Part shown: piece after piece, positions 1 to 11,402 of the stretch
How positions within the stretch are numbered: position 1 is the stretch's first letter
How the letters are laid out: the number at the start of each line of letters is the position of its first letter
NCBI GenBank assembly: GCA_021904315.1
Contig: CM038911.1
Location: 22,417,390 to 22,481,389 of the forward strand
Source: Sphagnum magellanicum
Lineage: Eukaryota > Streptophyta > Sphagnopsida > Sphagnales > Sphagnaceae
Reading direction: 5' to 3'
DNA: 64,000 nucleotides
The notes under the pieces: generated by a model
Database searches by the model: none
Told to the model about the DNA's origin: nothing
What the model saw: only the letters and a program-made list of their open reading frames with translations
Position numbers and translations under genes: made by a program

Positions 1-852
1 TGCACTGCTGCCCGTCTTAGGCCCCTTGTTTTGTGAATGCACCGCCCAGGAGCTTTAGCCTACACATAACACTATTTCAACATTCTTCCAGCGATATTAC
101 TACCTAAATGTCAACTTCCCTTATTTTCAGCTCTTTATTTGGCTGAAATTGTAGACAGAAGACTCCTCATGGCTGAAAAGATGACTCTTGGGACATCTCA
201 TACATTTCATTCCTGCTAGCAAAACCTGAATTTCAGTAAGTTGGTGTAGGGTAAAGCACATGGTGAGTGCATTCCCAAAAGGAGGCCTAGGATGGCCTGG
301 CCCAAAGTCCAGCCCAGGATGGCCTACCCCAAAACCCGGAAAAAGGCCATTAAGTTAAATATAGCCTTGGGTGAACCACCACCCTCATGGGTACCATGGT
401 GCAAACCAGTGTTAGATGGTTTTGTACTTTTATGAAGAAACTCTGGTCCCACTCCAAAAAAAAAAAATCAGGACTGTCTCAGTTCTGGTTCCACTGGTCT
501 GGTTCTTAAGAAGAATAATTATTTGTTCCAAAACTGAAAATCGGATCCAGTTCGGATCCAGTTCCTATTGACTTGGATCTCATAACTCAAACCAGAACTT
601 ATATTGTTGTAAACAACTACTGTGTTGCTTCCCTCTACTGTTGGTCTGAGGGACAACCTTTTTAGGGTGTGCAAAATTTCGCCAAAAGAGGCTCCCCAGA
701 AAATGTGTCTCCAACCTAAACTTATCCGTAAAGTCAGATGAGTAGAGGGCGAGAACGGCCAGTTTAGGCATAATATGGTGTCAAACGCATAACTGGGAAT
801 TAAATTTTACAAAACGAAATGACAAGGGACACAAACTGATTTTCCACCAATT
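1..852. other. Spacer, no gene seen
   Basis: No coding pattern, intron-exon structure or RNA gene could be recognised. A short piece near 370-415 resembles the ends of the small TIR elements found elsewhere in the window (a GTGAACC-type end and a TACCATGGTGC segment), so a truncated copy may lie here. Nothing else is supported. Confidence 0.5.
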
Positions 853-1115
853 TTGGTGGTAAACTGAGTCTCATCCCCTCTTTCCTTTTTCCTGAGCGCC
901 ACCAGTACTGCTACACACATTTTCGCTGCTCTTACCTCCATTACTGCTACATATATTTTCGCTGCTCCTACCTGTACAACCACTATAATTACTCTTGAAC
1001 CTTGTGCATTAAATGCTGAGTTTCAGCATTTCATTCTGAGATTCAATGAAATTTAGCATTTCATTCTGAGATTCAATGAAATTTCCTTACTTTGCGGATA
1101 TCAATGAAAGCAGTG
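853..1115 (+). repeat. Direct repeat, copy 1 (pair with 1978-2200)
   Basis: This stretch and 1978-2200 share the same ordered blocks: a start ending in GTAAACTGAGT, a pyrimidine-rich TCTTTCCTTTTTCC block, a GCTACATATATTTTC block, a block ending in TTGTGCATTAAATGCTGAG, and a short duplicated ATTCTGAGATT motif. Divergence looks moderate with small indels. The pair flanks the complete TIR element at 1475-1796, so they may be two ends of an older element into which that one inserted. No protein-coding signal is visible. Confidence 0.6.
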
Positions 1116-1474
1116 TTTTTTTTTCATTTTCTTATGTGACACAGGTGGCGATCATCCCACAAGAGATTTAGATTGACTGACAGTGATCCCACAGAAGGTT
1201 TAGCCTTAATGGCGAAAATACTTAAGAAAATTGTCAGAACAGTGAAAACTAGCAGAAAAACTGCCTTACGCAGTAAAAATCTGGCAAAACTTCCTTTGTC
1301 ATTGGATGCAACCTGGCACCTTAAAGCTCACTCAATTACAGCGTCTGGCGATTTGGAGCTATAAATTCCTGCTGTGGTGGTTGCGCCTCCCCAGCTGAGG
1401 ATGAAATTTTGCCCCAGTTCGCCAGAAAAAAGAACACTGACTGAAAGAGGGGACAAGGGGTGAAAGAGGGCCAT

Positions 1475-1796
1475 GGTGAACCAGCACCCACCAGCGCACC
1501 ATGAAGGATGAATGATGACTGGTCAGGAAACAGTTTTCTGTTTTGTTCCAGTTCTTTAGCTAACCATGGTGGTTAGCTCATTTGCTTGTAGTAAAAACAA
1601 CCCTTAACTATGTACAAACCACCTAGTTACCTAGTAATTATCTATTTTCTTACCTATCTACCTATATATGAGACCTATTTCTTGCAAAATTGGTTGTTAC
1701 CAAGGTGAAACCATATACTAACCCAGTTAAGGTTCATCTACAACTGAGTAATGACAGGCATCTAGTGGATGGTCCCGCAGGCGGGTGCTGGTTCAT
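1475..1796 (+). mobile_element. Small TIR (MITE-like) element, family A, complete copy
   Basis: The element begins GGTGAACCAGCACCCACC and ends GGGTGCTGGTTCA, an inverted repeat of the start. At about 320 bp with no coding capacity it fits a non-autonomous DNA transposon. Internally it holds a near-palindrome (AGCTAACC, ATGGT, GGTTAGCT) and CTACCTA-rich stretches. The same layout recurs at 17,970-18,349, and partially at 37,990-38,100, 38,395-38,845 and 51,290-51,540. Target-site duplications were not resolved, so the superfamily is not assigned. Confidence 0.65.
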
Positions 1797-1977
1797 TGTG
1801 GCCAATGACACCTAGCCATACAATGCGAAGTTTCGTAGATATTAGAGTTATCCGTAAAGTAAGAAAAACACAGTACCAGAACCCTGAGTTTGGTCATACA
1901 CAGGGTGCGATTGAAAAAAAAGTTGCAAAAAAGTACATTAGCATTCAATGGGGGGTGAAACTCAGAAAACCATCAAT

Positions 1978-2200
1978 TTTGGTAGTAAACTGAGTTTCAT
2001 CCTGTCTTTCCTTTTTCCTTGGCGCCTCCACTGATGCTACATATATTTTCACTGCTCGTAACTGTACAACTACTATAATTAGTCTCGAACTTTGTGCATT
2101 AAATGCTGAGTATCAGCATTCATACTGAGTTGGAGCATTCCATACTGAGATTTATTAAAATGTCTTTACTTTGTGGATACCACTGAAAGAGGGGATAGGG
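1978..2200 (+). repeat. Direct repeat, copy 2 (pair with 853-1115)
   Basis: It aligns by eye with 853-1115 through the GTAAACTGAGT, TTTCCTTTTTCC, GCTACATATATTTTC and TGTGCATTAAATGCTGAG blocks. It continues into a purine-rich GAAAGAGGGGATAGGGGGTGAAAG stretch that also has a counterpart at 1439-1470. It is noncoding and its element class is unknown. Confidence 0.6.
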
Positions 2201-3759
2201 GGTGAAAGGAGGCCCAAAGACAGGGTGAAGACAGGGTTACTTTACGGATAAGTCTATTGTCAAGTCTCTCACTATTTATAGAGACATCATGTCTTGTTTG
2301 TTGGCCCACGTAGGGTCCAGGCATAAGACAGACGGAATCCAAGATTTTAATAAGAGTTAAAGAGTACTCAAAGGACGGTTCCACATTGCCAATGGGAACC
2401 ACCCGGTCTTTGGTGGGCATTTACTTAGGCCCTAAATCTCCACTTGTTACAAACCTAGTTCTTTAATCGCAGTTACATTTTAAATAATCCCAATTGTTTG
2501 TTAGACTTACTAGGTTACTACAGTTGAGATAATATTGCAACTTGGTTTTCTTAATTTGGTATACTTAGGGCGACTTTAGACAAGGGCCCAAGGTCCAGGG
2601 ACCAATGAATTCAAACAATTTTATCGGTCGAAAGCTTTAAATTGGTCCCAAGGCCTTTAAAGAGGGTCCAAGACCAAAAAGTGGCAAATTGAGGCTAAAC
2701 CTACATGGCATCTGCTTTGGAGGGAAAATCAATTGGTTCAAACCAAAAAACAGTCCTAAAAGGAGAGCTCCTGATTTTGGAGAACCAAGAATCAGGCTGG
2801 GGACCAAAGTGCGGTCCAACTCAAGGATTCAATTTGCTTCAAATCCGTCCAAATTGGTTCCTAGGAAATCGGACCCTGGAACCCTGTCGAAAGTGGTCCT
2901 TAATTCAACTGCACTTTATTGCTGTACCTACAAAACTACTTTTGACAATATTTTGGCCAGTACATTTGGTTTCATTTTGGAGTTGACAACAATGGAAATG
3001 TTGAAGAAATAATCTATTTTTGACGAGAATACACATTGCAAGGACTGTTTTTTTTTCAACAATTTTTGTAAATTTTGGACCGAAAAATTGGGATTTTTTT
3101 GGAAAATATTTCTTTCTGGTGTAAATTCAACTATTTTTCTAATTTTTGAGGAAAAATTCTATTTATTATATCAATTCTATTTTATAATATTAAAAATCCC
3201 TGATTGCAACATGCTTTTTTTTTGGTGTGAGTATCCCAAGCATGTATACTGACTGCATTACAAGGTCTTTGTTGTCAACATAGTGGCATTTTGGAATAGC
3301 CTATCGTTGTATTGTCTATCAAACCAACCAAGGAACAAACAAGCCCTATTCTAAGATGTAGGTGATTATCATACTACCTTTACCATTTCGGCAACAAACT
3401 GCCAAATATTTAATTAAATTTGAAATCTTAACTTCAGCATTTGGTTTTTTAATTTTGAAAATTTTGGCAGGTAATGGTTATAAGTAACAATAAGCTAAAT
3501 GTTGTCATTGTTATGGAATTGTCTAGTGTGTTTATACTACATTAGTTTTAAGTCATTGTTATTGGAGGTTTGTGATTCAAAATTGTGGAGAGTTTGGAGC
3601 TTTTTGATTTTATTAAAAATTTTGCACAAATAATAAATAAAATTTCAAAAGTTTGAAAGAAAGAAAAATAATTTATGCCAAAATGATAAAGGTACTACGG
3701 CAATTGTGAAAGATTTCTTTCACTTTTTCAATTGTACTTCAATGTGATCAACAAAATCA
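2201..3759. other. AT-rich spacer, no gene seen
   Basis: Overlapping short open frames near 2640-3010 on both strands show no recognisable domain and no splice-supported continuation. The rest is AT-rich with homopolymer T runs. No RNA gene or element boundary could be supported. Confidence 0.5.
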
Positions 3760-6300
3760 AAGCTTTATTCAAATTCAAGTGGCCATTCTCCAAAGATTGG
3801 ACTTCCTAGAGGATGGCACTCCCAAACTCCATAGTGGATTTCAATTGCCTCCATTTTTCCTTGTACATTCTTCAACTCAACCAAAGTTTTGAAATTGTAG
3901 TGATCATTTGTTCTAACAACATTAAATAAAACATGTAGTATTTCAAAAGATTTCATCCACTTGATTATGAGGATGGAATTAATGGAATGGATAGTGCGGA
4001 TGCAAGTTGTGTTTGAATGGGATTCTTGGAAATTGAAACTCGAAAATGCATTCCGTAATTCTTCAACAATCAAACAAAGGGGTGAAAAGTTTGAAATCAT
4101 TAGGATAATATGACACATTTCACATACACTTCTCAATCATTTTTAATATGACACCTAAATCACATAAATAAATAAGATGGTTAATACAACTTTAAACCAA
4201 AATTGAATAGATTCAACCATGACTTGGACTCCTATGAAAAGCACCATTATCTTTATAATATATTTTGCATGTACCCATGTAGATTGCAAAATTTAAGCAA
4301 GATTCCATTGAAAAGTCTTCTTTCAAAATTGGATGCTACTTCATTAAGCAAAATTTCCAAGACTTCCAAGTCCTAGTTTCAAAATTAAGACATTTTGGTG
4401 TCTAACAAAGTTCATGTCCCAAAAATTTGGAGTTTCATAACTATTAAAGACATTAATCAAACCAAACATGTGAGTACACCATATAGTCCTCATTAAGAAC
4501 ATTTCAATTTGATGTTAAGCTTTTCAATTAAACATTGTTTTCTTTTCCAAATGGACATAATTCCTAAAAAATAGCTACTTTTTGAAAACGTGAGCCCAGT
4601 TTGTCATAGCCCTTTTCAAAATGTTTGTGATTAATTAAAGAATGTATTCAATTTGAACACAATTGCTCTCACCAAGCTTTGACCCAACTTGATTTGAGAC
4701 TACATTGTAGTTGTAGTCCCCAAAGGCGAAATGCAACTTGGGAGTCTTAAAAAAATTTCATTTTGATTCCCAAACATTCACCTGATCATTTGGGTGAGGG
4801 TTTCATCCCCACCATGTTTTAAGTTTCTTTCAACATGTTTTCTTGTCTATGCACCAAGCCCAAAGCCATAGTTGTGACATATTAAAATTGATCATGAGCC
4901 CAAGTTAAGGTCACGATGTTGTGGTGTTTTACAATTTTTTGGATTCGTAACTCCCCATAAAATTGACCTATTAGGACATTAGATTTTTTTTTATAGCCCT
5001 CCTAAATATATTTCCCACGTCATGTGAAGTTATTCAATTTGACACAATTTCCTTTCCAAATCAAATTCTAAATCATGTCACCTTGGTGTATTGCAAATTT
5101 TTGGGCCTCATAACTCCTTGTAAATGTAATAGACTAGGATTATTAGATTTTATTCTTTTGATTTCATCAAGAACTTTCCAAAGTTGTTTGAAGTTTCTCA
5201 ATCATACACAATTCTTTCCACTTTGACTGATTAATAATCATGTTGGTACTTTGTGTTTTGATTTTTCAAATAACTAAAATATCATTCAATTATGTTTTTA
5301 AAATGCAAAGCCATCACCTATAACTCTCATTGGAATCTTTCAAATGATACCAAGATCATTTAATTGAAACATGTTAAATTTTCAAACATCATTTAAAAAT
5401 TTGAAAACTCATTTTGAATGTTGTAACTTTAACCTTGGGCTCATGATTAAAGTAATATAAGACAAAGGAAAACCAATAAAGAGGAAAGCCATGTCATGCA
5501 CCCCTACATGTTCATTATGTGATCTTAGTGGTAATTTCCAATTTGCAACATTGAAATTCAAAACATAGGACATGTTCCCTAGTTTTCTATGATTATGACA
5601 AGGGCACAAAATCTCCAAGATGACTAAAATGAGTTGATGCACTTTATAAATAACCTTCAAACAACTTGATCGCACAAAACATGTAGGGAAAAAAAATTAA
5701 CTATGCAATTTGAATGGATATCAAATTTGAAACTCATCATGAACTCACATAGATTTCACCATGGATTGAACCCATGAAGAAGGAAATATTCTACATATAA
5801 TATATTGTGTAGTTCCCATGGGGAATACATTGAAATGAAAAGGATTCTAAGGACTCGCAAATCCATTATTAAAAATAATTTTCCCTCTGAATATCTCACA
5901 ATTTTGGAGTTTCATAATTATTAGATAGTTAACCAAATTGAACATACGAGTATACCATCTTGTAGCTTGTAATCATGTATTGATGTCTTCAATTATAAGC
6001 CACTTACTCCTCCAATTCAACTTTTAAATGATTGAAGTGTTTTTTTGGTAGTTTGTGTTTAACTTTTCAAGTGGATATAACTTTCAAGAAACAAGTATTT
6101 TTTGGGAAGGTGAGACCATTCACTTTTAACTCCCCTAGAGATCTTCCAACAATCCCAATATCATTTTCTTAACCTTATTTTTAATATCAAAATATCTAGA
6201 GGAATTCTAATTCCTATATTATAAATTCATGTTGGGAATCCTCAAAATGTTTTTCTTTGATATTCAAACATTTCCATTTTCCCAAGTGAATATGGCACTA
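3760..6300. repeat. Long degenerate internally repeated region
   Basis: Blocks recur in the same order about 1.46-1.55 kb apart. The phrase around 4425 (TTTGGAGTTTCATAACTATT then GAGTACACCATATAG) recurs around 5890 (TTTGGAGTTTCATAATTATT then GAGTATACCATCTTG). A later GGACATAATTCC...CTACTTTTTG block near 4552 recurs as GGATATAACTTTC...AGTATTTTTTG near 6070. A TTCAACCATGACTTG block near 4213 has a counterpart near 5757. Shorter related phrases lie near 4935 and 5090. It looks like ancient tandem or segmental duplication of noncoding repeat DNA, perhaps the non-coding part of a large LTR element. Confidence 0.45.
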
Positions 6301-6649
6301 TCGTTGAACTAAACCATGTGTTGGATTTGCATTCATTTCAATTTTTTATTAAGGTTTTAATTTAGCTTTATATTCCAAAAAGGACATTCATTGTGAGGGA
6401 TTGTGTCCATGGTGACCACACCATTTTGCAAATAAAGTTCAAAAATCATTTAATTACAATTGTGTTGCAACTACGTCTTTTAAAGTGCAACTTCTATGCA
6501 ACTACATTTTATAAATGCGTGATTTAATAAATAAATTTTCATGTTAGAAAATAAACTAGTTGTTCGATAATTGCACCATAATTCTAAATGTGTTTCATAT
6601 ATGATAATTTATATGCATTGTATTTACATATGTAGTTAATTATGTTTGA

Positions 6650-7240
6650 CTTTTTAAGGAATTGCATTGTAATTGTATTGTCATGCACGCCCATGGTTTC
6701 ATACATGATGGCCAATTACAGGCATGCCCATCATGCCTTTTAGGGTTAATGTATGGTCTTAGGTGATTATACGCTATTAGGTACTTAAGGTTTCAATTTG
6801 TTGGCGGCTATATAAAAGGCCAAGCCTTTCTTTTCTCTTTTTAATTTTTTTAGAATTCCTTTGTCAAGAGAGTTTCCTCCATAGTCAGATTGGATTTCTA
6901 GATGTTCATGGCGGCCACCATCTACATACATTACATGTTCTTCCTTCTTTGTAATTCAATTTTAGAAAAACTCTACTTTTTGTTGCTTCATGTTAAAAGC
7001 AATAGATTTTTTGTGCCTTTAAATTCTTGAATTATTGCTACTGAAGGCAGTGTAAGTTGTTATTAGTGTTGCTATTGGTGTTGCTGGAGGGAGCTTGTGT
7101 TGTTACATTTCTGCTAACCAGCAGAACAGGTTTCAAACTTCCTCCCCCCTTCTTTTTTTCTTTCTTGATTTCTTTCTCTCTCTCTTGCGTAGAGACACAT
7201 GAAGAGGCGATCTTGAAACTGCTGAGTAAAAAAAAAAAAA
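6650..7240 (+). promoter_or_regulatory. Candidate 5' LTR/promoter region of the gypsy relic
   Basis: A canonical TATA motif (GCTATATAAAAGG) lies at about 6807-6819, followed by a pyrimidine-rich leader, the arrangement of an LTR promoter upstream of a gag leader. Its position, 1.4-1.7 kb before the first gag-like codons, fits the 5' LTR plus leader of the element that follows. I found no matching copy downstream of the element and no convincing tRNA primer-binding site. The LTR assignment is therefore inference; it could be an unrelated promoter. Confidence 0.3.
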
Positions 7241-7244
7241 AAAT

Positions 7245-7680
7245 TGCTTTTCCACGCTGCGCTGTTGGCCATCGTTGTAGCGCACTACTAGCCATTGTCG
7301 CATCATCGTAGCATTGCGAGCTGCAGCGCACTATTGGCCATTGTCACATTGCTGTAACGCCACAAGTTGCAACATGTAACCGACCATTGCCATAACATTA
7401 CGAACTGGAGTGCGTTGTTGGCCATCGCCATAGTTTTGCGAGTTGTAGCGCGTTGTTGGCCATCGCCATAGTGTTGCAAGCTACCGACGATCGTCGCAGG
7501 GCTGCAAGTTGTCGGCCATCATTGTAGTGTCGTGATCTCCTGGCCATCACCGTAATGTTGGGAGCTGTAGTGCAGTGCCATGAGCTACAACACGTTGTCG
7601 ACCATCGCTATAATGTTAGGAGTTGTAGTGTAGCACTGCGAACACAGCCGCCCGCCATTGTTGTAACGGCGTTTGAGCTA
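7245..7680 (+). repeat. Degenerate tandem repeat, TTGGCCATCGCCATAG type
   Basis: About eight imperfect units carry the core phrase GGCCATCG(C/T)(C/T)(A/G)TAG followed by TTGCGAGCTGTAGCGC and GTTG. Spacing is mostly 40-60 bp. It is much richer in G+C and CpG than its surroundings. It lies immediately before the second periodic tract and upstream of gag, so it is probably part of the retroelement leader. No frame is consistently open. Confidence 0.6.
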
Positions 7681-7685
7681 TGTTC

Positions 7686-8140
7686 GTTCGACATTAGTCG
7701 GACTCTTGGGGACTTCTAGTCGAACCCTCGTGGGACTTCTGGTTGGACTCTCGTTAGATTTTTAGTGGGACTTTTGTCAGACTTCTGGTCAAAATCTCGT
7801 CGGACTTTCATTGGACTTTTGTCGAACTTCCGTTCGACGTCTGTCCAAGTTTTGTCAGACTCTTGTTCGACTTTCGTCCAACCTCCATCAAACTTTCATC
7901 GGACGTTTGTCCAATTTTCGTCGGACGTCCATCTGACTTTCATTCAATTTTCATTCGACATCCGTTCGAATTTCGTCCAACTTTTGTCTGATTGTCGTCT
8001 TGCATCCTGCGTTCTACCATCCTGTGTCCTATTATTTTGCCATATTGCCTTTCCATCTGATGTCCGTTTGACTTCCGTCCAACCTTCGTTTAGCCTTCGT
8101 TCAATGTCCATTTAACCTTCGTCCGATGTTTGTCTATCAC
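7686..8140 (+). repeat. Short-period TCGGACTTCCGTTCGAC-type tract
   Basis: About 450 bp of an imperfect 12-13 bp motif of the form (T/C)CGNACTT(T/C)CGT. One plus frame stays open from 7765 to 8115, but its Ser/Phe/Val-rich product simply mirrors the repeat, so it is not called as a gene. It lies between the preceding repeat and the gag-like region of the gypsy relic. Confidence 0.6.
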
Positions 8141-8479
8141 TAGTCATTCTTGACGACAGACCGTATTCTTCAAATTGTACGTTGTGTTCAAACTTTGTAG
8201 CTAGTGCTTTGTATTAGTACAAAATTTGGGGCATGGGACAACACCATGTCCTCAGATGATGAGAGCACTACCGCTCAGCCAAAGGCCAGGTATTAGCTAC
8301 GAAGTAGCACATAATCCTTTGAACCGATTTTTTCAAATTCATAATCTTCACGACGGTAGTAGTAAGTATCTGTAGCACCACCGTCATCCATTAAAACTCG
8401 TACTAGGAATTCAGGTTCAAGTTACATTACATCAACGGTACATCAGAGTCCATTTGGAAGGGCTCATTAGTGGGGTACG

Positions 8480-10300
8480 CATGTTGCCACACCGGCTTTC
8501 ACACCATCACTGTATATTCCGTTGCAAGTAATTACCTTTACACCCATATACACCATAGAGGTTAGTAGTTCCTCTGGGATAATTGAGAAATTTAGCAAAA
8601 GGCCATGTACTATTTCTTTGAGGGAGTTCAAGGCAACTTTCTCAACTGTGATCTGTGAATTGGAACTCAAGTATGGCGCTAATTACACCGAGGCGTTCAC
8701 ATTGAAGCAACTGGCCCGTTATGTGCACTATGAGGCATTGGATGTCTACGAGTAGCATTCTCCAAGAATTTCGGGTGTCGCCAAGATCTCCAATCCAACT
8801 TATGCCATAGCCATTACCACCGCCTCTCAAGCTGCACTACAAGCTACCATTGCACATCATGGACTATGCCCAATAATCCAGATTTGATACCTATTTTAAT
8901 AAACTTTTCTCCTCAACAACTCATTGTTGCTACTACAAACATTCCTCCCACCATCGATGCACAAGCTTTTGCTAATCGAGTGGGGGAGTTTTTTTAAGTT
9001 CTTGAATTAGAATTTTCGATTAAGAGTTTTGAAAAAATTCTACAATTTGCCATTTTCTCTTGGCAAAAGGATGAAACCCTTCAGATGCTTTAGAGGAAAC
9101 TTTTCAAGCTTAAAGAGGATACTCAAAGCATCACAAACCTAGAAGCTGCCCATTGGTATCTTCATTCATTAAAAGGTACTCCGACATTCCATGCGGAGGT
9201 CTTGCAACGAATTTTTGCAGAATTTGGAGACTCGTAACTTTGTTGGATGTGTACAATATTTTTGAAAAGCTAGAACTGGCTCATGCACACTATGAGGCTA
9301 ATACTATGAGGCTTCCTTCACGTTCAAGGCTTTAGCCTCCACCAGTTGCGCCAACCAGATCATCACATTCTTCTTCAAGGGTTAAAGAAGTGCACTAGGT
9401 TGCACCCATCCTACCTTCTTACAACTACTATGACAATCCTGCCCACAAAGTAAGTGAGTGCAATATTCCTTCTAAGGATTTCTTTTGTGATTACTGTGGG
9501 AAAGAGGGACATTAAGAAGTTGTTTGTTTTGTTAAGTTCCCGAAAAGGAAACAATTTTGATTACCACTGCAAAATCTTCTAGCATCTTTCGCTATCCTTC
9601 AACCAAAAGCCAAGGCACCTCAGCCTTCCACTCAAGTTTTCCCCACCAAGGGTAATTTTAGTAAGAATGCTAAAAAGAAGGAGCACAATGCTGACAAAAG
9701 GGAGGTGCTTCAAGCCCATGCCACTGAAGTTCAAACTTTGCAAAATGAACTCGAATCATTGAGGGCCCAACTTATTAATCTAAAAGGCAAGTCCTCCCAA
9801 CTAGCTAGTCATGCCCAACGTGTACAAGGTTCAGGATCACAAGAGGGACCTCCTAGGTCGTTCTATGGCCTCCCACATGATGCCATGCTTGGGGAGTATG
9901 TTCTTTCCAGTGCACACAATTGTAATTTCACACCAGAATTTGCTATTTCTTTTTGCCCTTCGTATGTTGCGGCATAAGAGGCTAGTGTGCCACCTAGAGT
10001 TTTTGCCACTAGGCAGGTAATTCAGACTAATGGGCTCGCATCTGGTTCAAGTCCTATTACCAGGGCTAGAGGAGTTCGAGCAATCATGCCACAATCTTTT
10101 CGTCCTTTCAACACAAAAGAAGAATGCAACTTGTTGGCGAGGGGGAAGAAACTACTACACCACAAGCTATTAAGGCATAAAATTCATGTGTCCCAGGAGT
10201 ACATGTACATCAGGAAAACACACAATTTTCCACTGATCAGCTTATGGAATGCCAACTTCAAATGCGTGAAGTGGTGCAAAAGCTTGTGAATACACTGTTG
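8480..10300 (+). pseudogene. Gag-like region with CCHC zinc knuckle and coiled coil (broken)
   Basis: Gag would form the RNA-packaging particle. Readable blocks include an open stretch at 8522-8755 (rich in LELKYGANY and LKQLARYVHYEALDVYE-type helices), a helical stretch near 9120-9330, and a retroviral-type knuckle at 9486-9527 with Cys-X2-Cys-X4-His-X4-Cys spacing. A TAA sits directly after the knuckle His. A Leu/Glu/Gln-rich heptad segment at 9705-9800 predicts a short coiled coil. Several frame changes and stops interrupt it, and the start codon cannot be fixed (an ATG at 8249 is soon followed by a stop). Assignment rests on the knuckle and on position before protease. Confidence 0.6.
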
Positions 10301-10599
10301 TTTAGTTTTCAAGATTTGAAGCTAAGCACCAGGGACATAATTACAATACTAGAGGATACCCTGAACATTACATTAGGTCCTCTACCAATCCCTGATCCAC
10401 ATGCTATAGAGGTCCCATCCAACACCTTGGAAAGACATTCAATTGGTTCACGTGTTGCAAATGGCATTCGTAATTTGGTCATTAGTTCTAGCATGACTAA
10501 ACTAGTGGGCTTTCCTATTTCTGATTCTAAATTCACATATCAGAAGGGAGTTAAAAACACCTCACTTGTGGATTTGTTACTCAACAAAGGTGTTGTGGA

Positions 10600-11260
10600 T
10601 AACCATTATTTCCACAAAGGCTCTCACTCATTTCTGAAGGTGGTGTCTAATGAGAAAACTTCCATCGCCACTGGAGTTGCCATTGTCGACAATATTGGGT
10701 CAGCAATCCAAGTGGGAGGACATACACTTAGAGTGGTACTTCTTGATACAAGTGCCCAACTAGTGATTCTTGGAGTTCAATTTGCCAAGAAGATGGGCAT
10801 GCTTGACTTTAAATTATGAAAATCTATGTGGCAGATTCGCACCGCTAGTGGGACCATAGAGGAGGTATTTGGGAAAAGCTCGGATTTGATTACATTTAAC
10901 TTCAATGAAGGTACAAATCAGGAGCTTTGCTTACATGTCAGATGTTTAGTCACCAATGCCATTAGTTATGATGTGTTCATTGGGTAGGAAGCCCTATTTC
11001 CACCAGGTTTCACAATTGACAACTGGTTTGAACATGCGTACTACCGAATGGATTAGGAGACTAATGACCACCATTTGGGATACATACCTTTTGATTTACA
11101 TGGGAACCATAGTCCTAAGGCTCACCATTATATGCTCAAGGAAACACACACTATTTTTTACATCCAATAAGTTAACCACAAGTGGATAGAGGGAGATGAA
11201 GAGGAAACAGCTTACGCCCAAGCTACTGAAAGCTTGAAGGTGGTTTCCTACTGACATTCA
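10600..11260 (+). pseudogene. Retropepsin-like aspartic protease region (broken)
   Basis: This would be the polyprotein-processing protease. The active-site loop reads L-L-D-T-S-A-Q at about 10,741-10,761 where the family has D-T/S-G-A, so the usual Gly is Ser. It follows a beta-rich stretch and precedes an I-L-G-type segment. An in-frame TGA falls at 10,817 and several more follow, including a TAG in the Y-D-V-F-I-G segment near 10,985 that otherwise matches the second half of retropepsins. The frame then runs, with stops, toward the methyltransferase domain. Host cellular aspartic proteases are excluded by the single short domain and the gag/pol context. Confidence 0.55.
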
Positions 11261-11402
11261 ACACAGACCAGAGGTTTTATAGAGGTTCAAAGCAGCCCAC
11301 GAGGTTTTGGTCAAAACTCTGTCTAGTTTTGAGAACATGGAGAACCATGGTGAACCAATTAAGCCAGTACTTTGTCAATTAATCGCCTAGACACCACCTA
11401 AG

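Noticed and set aside
2637-3012. Overlapping open frames on both strands in the first spacer
   Set aside because: No domain, no splice support, and both strands are open over the same bases, which suggests composition effects.
3765-4136. 123-codon minus-strand frame
   Set aside because: It lies in the degenerate repeat region and its counterpart repeat unit is not open in the same frame; no domain.
7038-7331. Overlapping open frames on both strands
   Set aside because: They run through pyrimidine and A-run sequence and the start of a tandem repeat; no domain and no splice partners.
7765-8115. 116-codon plus-strand frame
   Set aside because: Its sequence follows a 12-13 bp repeat; the composition is repeat-driven and no start context or domain supports a gene.
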